A DNA stretch of 64,000 nucleotides from Epinephelus fuscoguttatus (Eukaryota > Chordata > Actinopteri > Perciformes > Serranidae): positions 2,477,501-2,541,500 of the forward strand of contig NC_064767.1 in the NCBI RefSeq assembly GCF_011397635.1, given 5' to 3'. The notes beneath the pieces were generated by a model. It saw only the letters and a list, made by a program, of their open reading frames with translations. It was not told where the DNA came from and ran no database searches. Positions 1 to 25,275 of this stretch are shown one piece after another. Both the position numbers and the translations under genes were made by a program. Position 1 is the stretch's first letter, and each line of letters begins with the position of its first letter.

Positions 1-1137
1 CATTTTCTCCTTCAATACATCTCATTATTAAACTTTACTACTACATTAGAGTACATACTTTTAAATTGATCCATTATAGGCAAAATACATGTGTGGAGAA
101 TATTTATACATTTATGTAATAATACTAATTATTATTATAATTATAACAATCAAACAAAATAAGATATCTTTCAAATTTACTGTGTTTATTCAACATAAAT
201 AAAATGAAGGGCTTAGGTGTTTAAAAATAAAATAAAATAAAGGAACTGTGTATAAAAATGAAAGCATAGAATAAGTAAAATGAATTCTAATATTTTTTTA
301 AATAATAAATATTATTAAGGGTGTTTATGCAACAAAGAATACAGTAAATGGATTTAGTATTTCTTTTCTAGGCTTTTATTCCTGTAAATGTGGAATTGAA
401 TTACGCGATTCTAAACAATTAAAAAAAATAATCATTATAATATATCTTTCAACTGTACTGTTTTTATGCAACATAAATAAAATGAGGGGCTTAAGTGCTT
501 AAAAAAACATACATTAAAATCGTAAAACAATTATCATAAATAATAAAATAATACATTTAAATAAATAATTATTATAATACATAATTAATGAAAAAATAAA
601 ATGAGGGAACTGTGTATTAAAGATAAAGGCATAAAATAAGTTAAGTTTTTTATTTTTTAAATTTTTAATATTAACATTATTAAGAAATTATATTTAAAAT
701 AAAATATTTTCAGTGTTTTCATGCAACAAAAAATTATAATAAATGGATGTAGTATTTCTTTACTCGACTTTTATTCCTGGAAATGCGGAAATAATGAATA
801 TCAAAAGATATGGCTGGCAAGAATTAGCACAAATGCAGTGGTAGGGCTGTGGTATTTAAAATTAATATATAAATAAATTAAAATAAAATAAATATATCAA
901 ATCAAATGACAAAAGATAGGGTTGGTATAGTAGCCTAGATAAATACAACAAATAAAACCCTAATAAATACACGTTTTCATGACAAAGTAATAAATAAGAG
1001 CATCATAATCACTGCAAACAAAGTTAAAGTGTAAAGATGTATTTTCACAGGTGGGTTTCAGAGCCAAAAACAAAGTAAAAAATTCCCAAAACTCGTAAAA
1101 TATTTTATTTTCAGATGATGTATAAAACATCCAGCTA
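1..1137. repeat. AT-rich flank with a diverged direct duplication
   Basis: No gene is visible. The stretch is very AT-rich. A segment near 199-402 recurs, diverged, near 475-792. Both copies contain, in the same order, a 'gggctta' block, 'ggaactgtgtat', a 'tgcaacaaa' block, 'taaatggat.tagtatttct' and 'cttttattcctg'. This looks like an old tandem duplication of non-coding DNA downstream of the runx stop codon. I do not recognise the repeat family. Confidence 0.55.
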
Positions 1138-3357
<2,220 letters not shown>

Positions 3358-4105
3358 GCCTTGTGTTAATGGCTATTGCATGGAGGGGGGAACATATACA
3401 ACAGGGAGTCTGCCACCAAAACGTTTGAAACATCCAACACTTAATTTCCTTCAAACTGGTGAATTTTTCTGCACCAGTTTACTGCGTAAATGTCTTTATT
3501 TTTATCAGAATAAAAGTTCATGTTGTTACTGAGGGTTACAAATGAATAAATATTAACCTGCATCCCCCCGACACAGATGTGAAGGCTTTTGTTCACAACT
3601 CAAAAAGGATTTACAATGTTTTTAAAACACAATACTGAGCTGTTTTATGGTGTAGACGTTTAATCATAAGGTCTGTATTTGTTTTATAAGCATTTCCAAA
3701 ACATTTCTTGTTCAGCAAACAACTCCCTTGTTTCGTCAAGAGCAGCAATAGATTTAGATCATTTCAGTTTAATATGTTCTATGTGTGACTTCAATCATAG
3801 TTTATATATGATATAATATATTATCATGTAAAATATATGTGTGTGTGTGTGTGTGTGTATATTTATTATTATATATAATATAATGTAATATATGTATATA
3901 TATTACATTATAGTATTTTATATTATTTTATTTATAATATAATATAATATAATGAATGATATTATTTATTTACTTTTTCCATTAGTGATAACATAATAAT
4001 TTCCCTTTCTGCTGTTTAATAACCACAGGTGAGACGTCTCAGGACGTTTTAAACCAGAAAGCACAGAAAACTACAACTACCAAGTTCCCACGCTTTGTTA
4101 TATTG
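3358..4105. other. Intergenic region between runx and supt3h
   Basis: No coding exon is recognised here. AT-rich sequence with a short GT run near 3839-3858 lies between the runx start codon and the presumed supt3h promoter. It probably holds runx 5' UTR and shared upstream elements. Confidence 0.4.
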
Positions 4106-4186
4106 TGACGTCATCAAACCGCGCCAAAACAATCAACTCGGTAAACGTCCACAGGAGCAGCAGCAGCGTTTTGTGGAGCGAATCAG
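4106..4186 (+). promoter_or_regulatory. supt3h: Candidate supt3h promoter and non-coding first exon
   Basis: A perfect CRE palindrome TGACGTCA lies at 4106-4113 and an E2F-like GCGCCAAAA follows at about 4121-4129. A plausible 5' splice site (AATCAG/GTGC) ends a possible non-coding exon at 4186. The supt3h start codon at 6614 sits in an exon with its own acceptor (tcgtcag at 6595-6601), so an upstream untranslated exon must exist; this is the best candidate. The motifs are seen directly; their function is inferred. Confidence 0.35.
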
Positions 4187-4417
4187 GTGCTTATTTTAAT
4201 CTATTTTAGACTGTTCTCACCCTCTGTTCTTCCTCCTCCTCTTCATCCTCCTCTTCATCCTCCTCCTCCTCTTCCTCCTCTTCCTCCTGTCTGTGTGTCT
4301 CTTTCATCTTGTGAGCTTTGTGTGTGATTGACCGCAGTGTTTGAATAGGAGGGAACTATATTATCATTCAGATTTCACTGCCGGAAGGGAAGTTAGTGCG
4401 GTCACACCACCTGTCCC

Positions 4418-4420
<3 letters not shown>

Positions 4421-4474
<54 letters not shown>
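4421..4474. repeat. (TG)27 microsatellite
   Basis: An uninterrupted TG run in the first intron of supt3h. Reading frames of repeated Cys-Val or His-Thr across it are artefacts. Confidence 0.95.
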
Positions 4475-4475
<1 letters not shown>

Positions 4476-5081
4476 TCATTTGGCTCAGACTGACTCTGTT
4501 TGGGGTCAATTACCCAAAAATGGCGGAGCGTAACGTTACAGTACGGACTATACGACACCTGTGTGTACACCTGGATGAAACCAGCGGTGGAAGAAGTATT
4601 CAGTTACTGTACTGAAGTCAAAGTACTGATACCACACTGTGACAATACTCCACTACAAGTAAAGTACTATCATACAACAGGTAGTTTGATTGGACAGGAA
4701 GTGCTCCGTGTTACACAGCACTGGGACTTTTAACTCTGCATGTATCACTCCGCCGTCCAGGTGTTCTGCGCCGTTAATTACATTAATTAGTCCACAGTAA
4801 GAGTCAGTGACACAAACATTGCTCCGCTACATGAAACATATGACCACATATAACATTTGAGTTCAATAATAAATGATCAGAAAATGACAAAGGGACGGTA
4901 ACGGTCACTGTGACCCTCAGGTGTGTTCACATCATCTGTTACCAGACTGTAACCAGGTAATGTTAATTAACAAATGTAGAACAAAGATTTGTTTCAGAAT
5001 GTAGAGTCAATTTATGGAGTGGTTTAGAAACGGAAATCAAATTAAAACAACATTTAAACACAAGATGATGAACACATATAC

Positions 5082-5495
5082 AACTGAAGTAGGGCCTGAC
5101 CGATTTATCGGCCGATCACAGCCATTAGAGAATAATCGACAGAGAATAATAATTGACAGCGATGTTAACTTAGAAATAATGTCCTTGTGTTATTAATTCA
5201 TGTGACGCTCCACAGTCACCCCAGTGACCCAACAGCAGAGTGAATTTTGTTCAAATTGTTCATATGCTGCTTGTTCCATAAATAAAAGTATCTGAAAATA
5301 ATAAAATGTTCTTCCTTCAATTTATATCTTTGTAACGAGTGTTTGAACTATATTTAAGACATCAAAAGCAGGTATTTCGGGTTTTTTTAAATTGAAAAAC
5401 ATAAAATCAGCTGATATATCAGATTTTTTTATTCCATAATATCGGAATCGGCATTGGCCCCAAAAAATCCATATCAGCCGGGCCCTAAACTGAAG
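5082..5495. mobile_element. hAT-type MITE with intact 8-bp target duplication
   Basis: The element spans 5090-5487. The left end reads TAGGGCCTGACCGAT and the right end, inverted, reads TAGGGCCCGGCTGATAT. It is flanked by identical 8-bp direct repeats AACTGAAG at 5082-5089 and 5488-5495. Eight-base duplications and this kind of terminus are typical of fish hAT derivatives. There is no transposase frame. It lies in supt3h intron sequence. Confidence 0.85.
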
Positions 5496-6613
5496 TGTGA
5501 ACACCAGAGTGCGTGTGAAATGTGTTGAGGAACTTTGGGTTGGCAATAGGCCGATATAACGTATACTGTAAAGCTTCAGTTAGTAGCCCCGGCTATTATT
5601 TGCTTAAACCACTGAACTCACCAGGCCTACATTTGGGACGGGCCTCTAATTCCTTTCACACAAAACTGTTGCTGAGCAAAGATCAGGAAACATGATCAAG
5701 TTGTTTATTTAAACCCGAATGAATATTCAGCCACAGGCCTCATGTCTGAGATATTTGCTGAACCTTTTGAAACCTGGATCGACTTCAGTTTTTCTTGTGC
5801 TGCGTTTAGACGTCCTTCACAAACATTTGTTTTTACCTGGAGCAAATTGGTTTGATTTCTCTTGAAAACATGGAAAAAAGGGCAATGAGAAGACATGTCC
5901 TGCAAATTGCAAGAAATGATTAGATTTAGAAAATTGTAAAAGAAAAAAAGGCTCAGAAAAAAGTCCATGAAACTGTATTTATAATTATCATAACAATATA
6001 TTTAAATTTGTTACAGAATTTTTTATTATTTTAATTTATTATTTTATTATTTAATTTAATGCAGTTATTATTTTATTATTTTGTAGGTCATAGTTTATTA
6101 TTTTTATTTCTGTTTTTTTATAAATACTTTTGTTTTGTTGCTAATTTTTTTCAGGTAATTTTCTTGTATTTATTTTTTTACTATTTTTTTGCTCATGGTG
6201 AAAATACTCCACTGCAATGAAAAGTTCTTTCATAAAACCTCAAAAACTAACTTAAATAAAAGTCTGAAAGTATTATCAGAAAAATGTGCTTAAAGTATCA
6301 GAAGCATTGATTCTACAGTTAAATGTTTCCTGTCAGTGTTTTGCTGCATTAATGTTGAATATTACTGCTGTAGATGTTTCAGGCTGTGCTCATGTGAACT
6401 CCTTCAGTTTAATCTACAGCAGCAGATCCTGTACGACCATCCTCTCTGAAACATTTTACTAAATCTGAGTCTCAGAGTGCAGAATATATTCATGTGATGT
6501 GATATCGAGCTTCTTAAGTTGATTTAGATTTTTTAGTTTTAATGCAGTTTGTTTGTTTATTGTTTGTTTGTTTATTTCTCTGTTTGTTTTCATGTCGTCA
6601 GGCGGCTGTGGTT

Positions 6614-6709
6614 ATGAGCAGTCCCATGGCGGGCTCCGCAGCCTCCAGTTCAAAAGACCGTCCAGCCTCCAGGACCAGTTTCATCCCAGAGCTGCAGAGC
6701 ATGATGTAA

Positions 6710-6758
<49 letters not shown>

Positions 6759-8858
6759 TCACCCCAGTACAGCATGGGGCTGCTGCTGCTGAACAGACTG
6801 TTTGAAGCCATAGAAACCTGTTGAACAGACGACAGAAAGTTTCAGCTCACGATACTCAACAAAAACCAAACTGCCTCCAGGAAATAAAACAGAGACACAA
6901 ACGTCTTAAACCAGCCCGCGACACTTCATTTTAATACATCATGTCACACACTCACAGCATTTATAAATGAAGCTAAAGTAAATAAAAAGGCTCTGCTGTC
7001 TGTTGTTTTTATTGTCTGTACCGAGGGAACGTACTGAGTATTTATGTCTGCAGCTTCTTATCAGTGGACTCTTCTGCAGAAGGACTTAAAGTTGCACTCA
7101 CTGGTTGTGATGATTCTCTTATAACATATGTGAACATAATGAGATTACCACAAAGAATAAATTATGTGTTTTATGTTGCGTGTTTTAGAGCTGTATGTTT
7201 TCATTTTGTATTTTTATGTAGTCCGTCTGTGACTTTATGTTGCTGCCTGTCTCGACCAGGACACTCTGAAAACAGAGATTTTTAATCTTGAGTTTTTTTT
7301 CTGGTTAAATAAAGTTGTTGAATATGATAAAAATAAATACAGCAAGTACACAATAAAGTCCATTAACATGAAGTCTGTGTGACATGAATATCCACATTTT
7401 GCAGTAATAATTATTATTATAATAAGAAACCTAATTCATGAGACACTTTTTGAAACAAAGGTACAAAGTGCTTTACATGGTTGAACCCAGATTTAAAACA
7501 ATGCCGCGTTTAGGCAACACTGAGTCAGGCACTGTTAGAAATACTAAAACAACCTCCAACAATAAAGATAGGTACCTGTACGAGCCATGAAGTGTGAATA
7601 ACATATGTTCGTTTAAATGAAATGAAATTCATATCCAGACATTATCGAAAACATAAGTGATGCTCCCTTTTGATTTTGTAATCTCTTGTAATTTCCTGTG
7701 GTTCACGTCAGACTGAAGTTACTGTGCCTACAGCTCATTTGTGTGTGTGTGGGTTTTTTTTGATATTCAGAGCGAATGCCACTAGAATACCAACAATGAA
7801 ACAGTCAAATGAAAAGAAAGAGCTGAAATGAATTTGTGATACATCTATGAGTCGATCGACACAAAATTAATCAGAAAATTAATATTGTTATCAATTTTTT
7901 TGTAATCTATCAACATTTTTGAGAAAAGAAATAGATAGTATTAATTCTTAATTAAAAGACTTTGCAGTATTTCTTTGCATTAAACTGAATATCTTTGACA
8001 CTGAGAAGACGTCGCCTCGAGCTTTATGAACTGTGATTTATTTTTCACCATTTTCTGACATTTTATAGAGCAAACAATTTATCAAGGAAATAATTATCAG
8101 ATGAATTAATAATAGTGTTCTGCTTTGCAGCAGAGGAAACACTGAAATATTGTAAAGTTTAACAAAAAATAAAGTACTTTTTTTATCACAAGATAGAGTC
8201 AGTTTGAAATGAATCTTCTGAGATTATGAGTAGATGATAAAAAAGTAGACAAATGACAAAGCAGATAATTCACACATATTCACACTTATATTTTCATTTT
8301 TACTACATTTACACCTTTTTATCTGCACAGGAAAGAAAAGAAACAAGTAATTGTTCTTCTGTCACAAACTCGATCTGTCTCTGGGTTTTTAAAAACGAGC
8401 CACCTGTGATGCGATGTGTGTGTGTGTGTGTGTGTGTCTGTGTGTGTGTGTGTGTGTTTTGGGGTACTCACCTTGTGATGTGTGTGTGTGGGCCGCAGAG
8501 AGACGTGTTGGTGGTCAGAGAGGCTGAAACCAAACTAAACCCCAAAACCTAAAACCAACGCTCAGCCTGAAGCCAACCTCCGAACCTGAGGCCAACCTGC
8601 CCACAACCCCAAACCAAAGCTGTACTCACCTGTGTGACTGATGGCTGCAAACAGCCAATCGCAGCGCAGATAAGCAGGGGGAGCGGCGAGACCACGAGGG
8701 GGGCTGTGTGTCGTTTGAATAGATGGAGACACGGAGAGAAAGAGGAGAAATGAGAGAAGGAAAGAGCTTCAGGATGTGGGTTTAGGTCAGACTGCCGTCG
8801 TGGAAGTGGCTTTTCTGGATGCAAATTGAGGTTTGACCAGATTGTGGCCTGTTGACAC

Positions 8859-8903
<45 letters not shown>

Positions 8904-11803
8904 TGTGTGTGAGGGTCAGAGTGGAGGACGAGGCAGGTAGAGAAAGAGATAGACAGACATGTACATATACATTCACAAGCTCTGTGTTTATTTGGACGGC
9001 AACATATTTGTTATTTTGTCACAGTGACTTTAATTCTGTCGTTATTTTTTATTCTGTTTTAAAGTTGCACATGTTTTGTCACTGACAGGCTCAGATTGTT
9101 ATTGTAAGTGTCTGACAGCGTTATGAAAGGACCCCTACAGAGATAGAGCTTTGTGTTAGAGAGTAAGATCCTTTTTGTTTGAGCAGAAATTAACTAATTA
9201 AATGGAGTCTGGCATGTTTGGTGATGGCTTCTTCAGGGATGCTCTTAAACAATAAGGATCTTTCTCTTTATCAAACAGCTCTATCTCTGTAGGGATCCTT
9301 TCCATAAGCTGTCAGACACTGAGAATAACAATCTGCGTGTGTGTGTGTGTGTGTTGTCAGGTTTGCTCTGGGAGACGCTCGCAGGCCGCTGCACGAGACG
9401 GCAGCTCTGGTGGAGGACATCGTGCACACACAGCTCATAACTATGGTAAATCTGTTACATACAGATTCAGCTGTACACAGACACAACAGGGCCGGTTGTA
9501 CAAAGCACCTTAAGCCTCCTCCTCAAGGTTTCCTTAAGTTTTCCTTCTTATCTTGGCCTTATACTTAAGGAATTGCTTAAAGTTCAGTAAACTAATAGAG
9601 GACCTTAGCAACCAAAGTAAGGACAAAAACACAAGGTACCTCTGACTACGTGTTCACGGCAACATGGCTGAGTTTATGGTGATCAAAGAGGAAGGAATGA
9701 AGGCGTCCTGAGAAGAGTCCTGCGACCAGGAGAACCTGATGGACACCCTGAATGATGGGTGATTGATGTTACACTATAAATTTGACAGGAAGTCAATTTA
9801 TGATTTGTCCGAACGCCTGGAGTTGGAGCTCTCAATTTTCCAAAGCTGTGCTCTTCCAGCCTCGTTACAGAATGATTGCTCTGCAGTTTTATGCACCCTG
9901 ATCTTTCCAATCAGTTACTGGCGAGGTGTTTCATGTACACAAGTCAACGGTGTGCCATGTCAGTCACTGGGTTTCAAATGCCCTCACCCATCTGTTGAAC
10001 GCCGTGGTGAAGTTCCCGTCTAAACGTTGCAGTTTCCTCCCACGTTCGTTGCTTCATGTTTGCTGTTATTTTCAGATCAGATTTACTTTTCAGTTTGTTC
10101 TTTCTTTTATTGAATTCCTCTGGAAGTCTGATTGTTTCCTCCTCCGACCTGTTTGGTTTTCGTTTCTTCTTCTGCCATTTTTTTTTACTATCAGGCCGAC
10201 TGTGACACGATACTTAGCTACGATAACAGGCAGCCTATCACAAGCACACGTTCAAGTAAACAAATGGTCTCCATGGAAACAGCAGAGTTTTACTGCTGTA
10301 AAATCTCTTCCAGTGCAGTAAATGACTGAACGTCTTTCCCTTGACTTAGGAAACTTTTTAAGAGATTCTGTGCAACACCCTTAAGTAATCTCCTTAGCTA
10401 AGGAAAAATATGCCTTATGTGTCACACTTAAGGAGCAAACTTACGGTGCTTTGTGCAACTGTTTTTTGTCCTTAAGTATGACACTTAAGGCTTAATTTCT
10501 CCCTAGCTTAAGGACTTCCACAGTTGCACAGAATCCCTTAAAATGTTTCCTTAGTTTAGGAGAACCATTAACTCGCTTACCGTGTTGAAAGAGATTTTAC
10601 AGCAGTAAAAGTTTCCATTGAAATTGTTTGTTTGCTCGGACTGATGCTTGCGATGCCTGTTATCGTCTCACTAAGTTGTTTTACAGTTATAGTTATAGAT
10701 AAGGAAAAAATTGCAGAAGAAAAGAAGACAAGAAAACCAGCCTGGTCAGAGGAGGAAAGATGAAACCTCTGGCAGAACACAATCATAGAAAGCACAAACT
10801 GCAAAATTAATCTGATCCACAAATACCAGAAAACAGAAAACGAAATTAATTCAGTCAAAATCTAAAGTGTAAAATCAGAAGTGTATCCATCAGGTTCTCC
10901 TGGACGCAGAACACTCTGCTCAGGGTGTGTTAGTTTTTTTCATTCATCATAAACTTGGTGATGTTGCAGTTAAGACAGAGTTGGGTTTTATATTTTACCT
11001 TTGGTCGCTAAGGTCTTTTGTACAATGGTCTAAAGATTCCTTAAGTATAAAACCAAGACAAGGAGAAAACCATAAATACCTTACTGAACATTTTAAAGAA
11101 ACCTTAAGGAGAAGACTTAAAGGTGTTTTGTGCAACTGATTTTATTCTGAGGAAACCTGAACTTAGACTTTAAGGAAAATCTTAAGGCTAGTTACACAAA
11201 GCAACCTGATCTTTTACTTACGTTACCTAAGTGACTATAGCAATAACTTAAAATAACTAGAAATATTCTGCTGTGAAAATGGGTGTAACTTCTGCTCTAT
11301 GATGCACATCTAACTGATCACTTATTCATCAGCTGCATCAGGCCTGCGAGGGCGCAGCTCTCCGTGGGTCGAGGGTCATTTCAGCTGAGGACATCCTGTT
11401 CCTGATGAGGAGGGACAAGGTAAACACACACGGAAAGAAAAAATTGTTTGTAAAGATTAGTTTTATTGAAAGAAACTCAGTTTACAGTACAATATTTAAG
11501 CTACCTAAACATTTTGATTTGTTCTTGATAAAATAGGTTTATAATAAAAATAAAAGGAAAACACGCATGTGCAGAAACACGGGAGGAAAGTAGCTGTAGA
11601 ATAAAGGTTAATACTTTTAATTTTAATTCATCTCACGTTCTTTTTCTCCTCTTTACTCCCTCTCTTCTCCTGTCTGCCTCCATGTCTCTGAGCAGAGGAA
11701 GGTGGCGAGGTTGTTAAAGTATCTCCAGTTTAGAGATTATAAATCCAAACTACTCAAAACTCTGGAGGACGAAGAACCGCAGCAGGAAGTCGGTACATGC
11801 TCG

Positions 11804-11860
<57 letters not shown>

Positions 11861-12279
11861 TATCATCATCATCATCACATCCACAACATTTTAAAAGTGG
11901 ATTTATCAAAATGTAATCATGAAACAGAGACTTGGTTTTTGTTTTATTTTATGTCTCCGTCATGTGTTTGCAGACAGGTCAGGTGCTGCCGGTGGCGTCG
12001 GCGGCAGTAACCAGCGGAGGCAGCGATTAGCTCAGGATTTCCTGGTGTGGATGGATCAGACTGGCGAGCTTTTGTCATTGGCTGAGCGGCAGGAAGTGGA
12101 CCCTGTCAAACAGGAGCGGTTGGAGGTCAGCAGTCGTCACGACGTTGGCAGCATCTGTAATGTTCATGACAACTGGCGACACTGATTTGACTGTAGACGA
12201 CAGTAAATTTAACTCATATTTAAGACTGATGATGATATTCATTCTTAATGTGTGTGTGTGTGTGTGTGTGTGTGTCTGT

Positions 12280-12311
<32 letters not shown>

Positions 12312-12487
12312 CTGTGTGTGTGTTCAGCGTTTAGAGCGTCAGACTCGAATCATGGACCAGGCTCAGTACTCTGAGTTCTGTGAGAGTCGACAGCTCAGCT
12401 TTGGTAAGATTGGAATTAATTATGTCTCTGTAATAATCCCAGTTTCAGGATTTCGATATAAGCAAATAATAATAGTAACAATAAATA

Positions 12488-12526
<39 letters not shown>

Positions 12527-13081
12527 CCAGCTAAGAAAGCATCAAAGTTTCGGGACTGGCTCGACTGCAGCAGTTTGGAGCTGAAACCAAACAGCATCTC
12601 CATGGAGATCCTGTCGTACCTGGCCTATGAGACCGTTGCTCAGGTAACATGTTGCGTCATGATGTCACAGATATCCTGATAAAGATCCAGTTTGTAGGAT
12701 TTAGGGAAATGGAATATAATATAATTAATGTGTTGGAGCGGGAGAGACCTCTGAAGATAATTCAGCTCCCAGTAAAATCCATCTGAACAATACACACTGA
12801 GGAGTTCTAGCCAGAAGAGTTTCAGCTGGTTGCAGTGTGCACTCCTCACCACTAGATGCCACTAAATCCCTCTAAATCTGACACACTGAACCTTTAATGT
12901 CTCAACATACTTTATTTGTGTGTCTTTAAAAACGTTTTCAGTGTTATAAAATCTTTCTGTCATTCTCCTCCTACAGATCGTGGATTTGTCTCTGTTGGTA
13001 AAACAGGAAATGACTGCAAAATCAAATCCCATCAGTCATGTGATCTCTGCCAGCTACATCCACTACAACACACCCACTGAG

Positions 13082-13116
<35 letters not shown>

Positions 13117-13827
13117 TGCAATGATATCACATTCAGTTGTTTTCAATCACTAAATCCACAGTCAAAAGTGAGTCAATAACACCTGTCCTCCATCTTTCTC
13201 TCTACCAGGTAAAGAAGGATCCAGACTCACCTGAAGCCACTCCCCCTTCCACTCCAGGCTCCTCACACTCCTCAAAACCCCTCCTGCAGGGTAACGGCAG
13301 TCTGGACGGCCGAGCAAGACAGAGGAAACGCAAAAAGGTGTGTGTGTGTGTGTGTGTATATGACGTTATTGTGACATTTTTGACAACATACTACACTATG
13401 ACGTTTATATCACATTTTGGACGACATGCTATACAATGTTAGAAAATGTGGTATGTCGACCAAAATCATGAAAAAAAGTCATACTATAGCATGTCGTCCG
13501 AAATGTGATAAAAACGTCATAGTATATTTTCTAATGACATGACGTTTCAGAGCTGCCCAGCTTCAGTGGAGCCTCCCAGTGGAGCCATCCAGCCCTGTCA
13601 CATCAGAGAGGCTATCAGAAGATACAACTACAGACACACAGTATGTACACACACAAGATGGCTAATGTGCACATCGAGTTGGGTGCAGGACACAAACAGA
13701 ACATGTCTTCTTTAACTTCACACACCTAATTCAGTGAGAGCGGACGTTATTTTAAAACGTATCCCCCTTTCTTTCTCTCTCTCAGAGTGCCTACTGGAGG
13801 AGTGGGATGGCTTTCCTCACCTGCTGA
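6614..13827 (+). CDS. supt3h: SUPT3H, SPT3 homologue, SAGA complex subunit
   Basis: Eleven coding exons: 6614-6705, 9361-9445, 11333-11419, 11696-11792, 11974-12125, 12328-12403, 12531-12643, 12977-13081, 13209-13337, 13551-13640 and 13786-13827. They total 1068 nt, 355 residues plus stop, with every junction in phase. SUPT3H is the SPT3-type subunit of the SAGA histone-acetyltransferase coactivator, acting in the nucleus. Its N-terminal histone-fold region is visible ([20 protein letters not shown], then [12 protein letters not shown] and [14 protein letters not shown]). Later blocks match the vertebrate protein closely: [67 protein letters not shown] and the C-terminal GMAFLTC. The exon at 13209-13337, Pro/Ser-rich and ending in a basic RQRKRKK, is longer than the corresponding human segment. 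A stretch corresponding to human GPLSPF is absent before the last exon. The start is the first ATG in exon 6602-6705, 12 bases after the splice acceptor. Confidence 0.95.
6711..6755. repeat. (CA)n tract next to the 5' splice site of supt3h intron 1
   Basis: The CA run begins five bases after the donor (AT/GTAAG). The same intron ends in a GT tract at 9337-9354, immediately before the acceptor TTGTCAG, with no polypyrimidine tract. See the finding on paired AC/GT introns. Confidence 0.95.
7840..8110. repeat. Possible MITE remnant
   Basis: The stretch contains 'gagtcgatcgacacaaaatt' and 'aatcagaaaattaat' blocks that resemble a common fish interspersed repeat. The termini cannot be defined. The rest of 6756-9090 is non-coding supt3h intron sequence with CA/GT microsatellites (8416-8458, 8860-8910). 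Confidence 0.3.
9091..9337. mobile_element. Hairpin-forming MITE in supt3h intron 1
   Basis: The two halves are inverted copies of about 90 bases. The left half reads TTGTTATTG, GTGTCTGACAGC, CTACAGAGATAGAGCT and AAGATCCTTTTTGTTT. The right half gives the same blocks on the opposite strand in reverse order. The single-strand form would fold into a long hairpin ending about 25 bases upstream of supt3h exon 9361-9445. No transposase frame is present. Confidence 0.75.
9489..10465 (+). mobile_element. PIF/Harbinger transposon relic with transposase remnants
   Basis: The stretch begins at GCCGGTTGTACAAAGCACC and ends in a similar sequence inverted (GGTGCTTTGTGCAACTG). Broken frames read like the N-terminal part of a PIF/Harbinger nuclease: [19 protein letters not shown] near 9776-9835 and [20 protein letters not shown] near 9930-9990. 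Stops and frame changes separate them, and the C-terminal catalytic part is missing. It lies in supt3h intron 2. Confidence 0.75.
10466..11214 (-). mobile_element. Second copy of the same Harbinger-type element, inverted
   Basis: This block is the reverse complement of parts of the preceding element. ACTGCTGTAAAATCTCTT and GATAACAGGC blocks and the CCAGGAGAACCTGATGGA block all recur on the opposite strand. It ends near 11214 with TTACACAAAGCAACC, echoing the left end of the first copy. The two copies abut as an inverted pair, producing a palindrome centred near 10468 in supt3h intron 2. Confidence 0.65.
11807..11859. repeat. (CA)n tract after the 5' splice site of supt3h intron 4
   Basis: An uninterrupted CA run starts about 14 bases after the donor of the exon ending at 11792. 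The intron is only 181 bases long. Confidence 0.95.
12249..12325. repeat. GT tract before the 3' splice site of supt3h intron 5
   Basis: A GT run with a few CT interruptions reaches the acceptor GTTCAG at 12322-12327 and replaces a polypyrimidine tract. A second GT run (12489-12522) sits in the same position before the exon at 12531. Confidence 0.95.
12679..12897. mobile_element. MITE with inverted ends in supt3h intron 7
   Basis: The left end AAGATCCAGTTTGTAGGATT and the inverted right end AAGGTTCAGTGTGTCAGATT are imperfect inverted repeats. Near the right end, 'ccactagatgccactaaatc' is typical of a common fish repeat. No coding capacity is seen. Confidence 0.55.
13350..13540. repeat. supt3h: Inverted pair of the 38-bp minisatellite unit in supt3h intron 9
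   Basis: The segment near 13367-13410 is the reverse complement of one 38-bp unit (TGACGTTTATATCACATTTT then GACGACATGCTATAC). The segment near 13478-13526 is a forward copy (TAGCATGTCGTCCGAAATG then GATAAAAACGTCATAGTAT). The arrangement is palindromic and may be the ancestral mobile unit from which the array in cdc5l grew. Confidence 0.75.
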
Positions 13828-13889
13828 AGATGCAAGACATTCTCACACATACCTGCACAAATAGTTTACTTTTCTTGTTCCTTTGTTGT

Positions 13890-13895
13890 AATAAA
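13890..13895 (+). terminator. supt3h: supt3h polyadenylation signal
   Basis: AATAAA lies 62 bases after the supt3h stop codon and is followed by a T/GT-rich stretch. Confidence 0.75.
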
Positions 13896-14052
13896 GATTT
13901 TTCAGCAAGCCTGTATTTGTTAATCATTCTGTTTCTGAGAAATACACAGTTAGCTTTGTTAAATCTTGAAGTTACATTGTACAGTGTGTGCCTTTGTAAA
14001 ATCTTATCCCAAAATAATACCTGCTGCAACTTTTGAATTGTTGAAAAGAAAC

Positions 14053-14058
14053 TTTATT
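14053..14058 (-). terminator. cdc5l: cdc5l polyadenylation signal
   Basis: AATAAA on the minus strand, about 295 bases downstream of the cdc5l stop. With the supt3h signal at 13890 it shows tail-to-tail genes whose transcripts end within about 160 bases of each other or overlap. Confidence 0.7.
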
Positions 14059-14352
14059 GGTCACTAATACAGAAACACAAGAGACTACTGAGCATGCTCA
14101 AAACTCAGCTTGTGACATCATAGCAACATGAGCACATGGAGGTGGGGCTTCTCTCTGGAATTGCCTCAAATATTGAAGAAGAAAAAAAAAAGAATGACAG
14201 AAGAGTTGAATATGATGGCTCAGAGGGCGGAAAAGCAAGAAAACTTGTGTTCATCTGTGTTGGTTTCTCAGAGCTTCTGTTAGCTTGATATCAATGTCTC
14301 CATGATGAGTGTGTGTAGCATGTGTGCATGAATTAATTAGCGTTAATGTGGC

Positions 14353-25275
<10,923 letters not shown>

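Noticed and set aside
8402-8976. Open frames of repeated Cys-Val or His-Thr (also near 4424, 11702, 12145, 17580)
   Set aside because: They are translations of GT/CA microsatellites.
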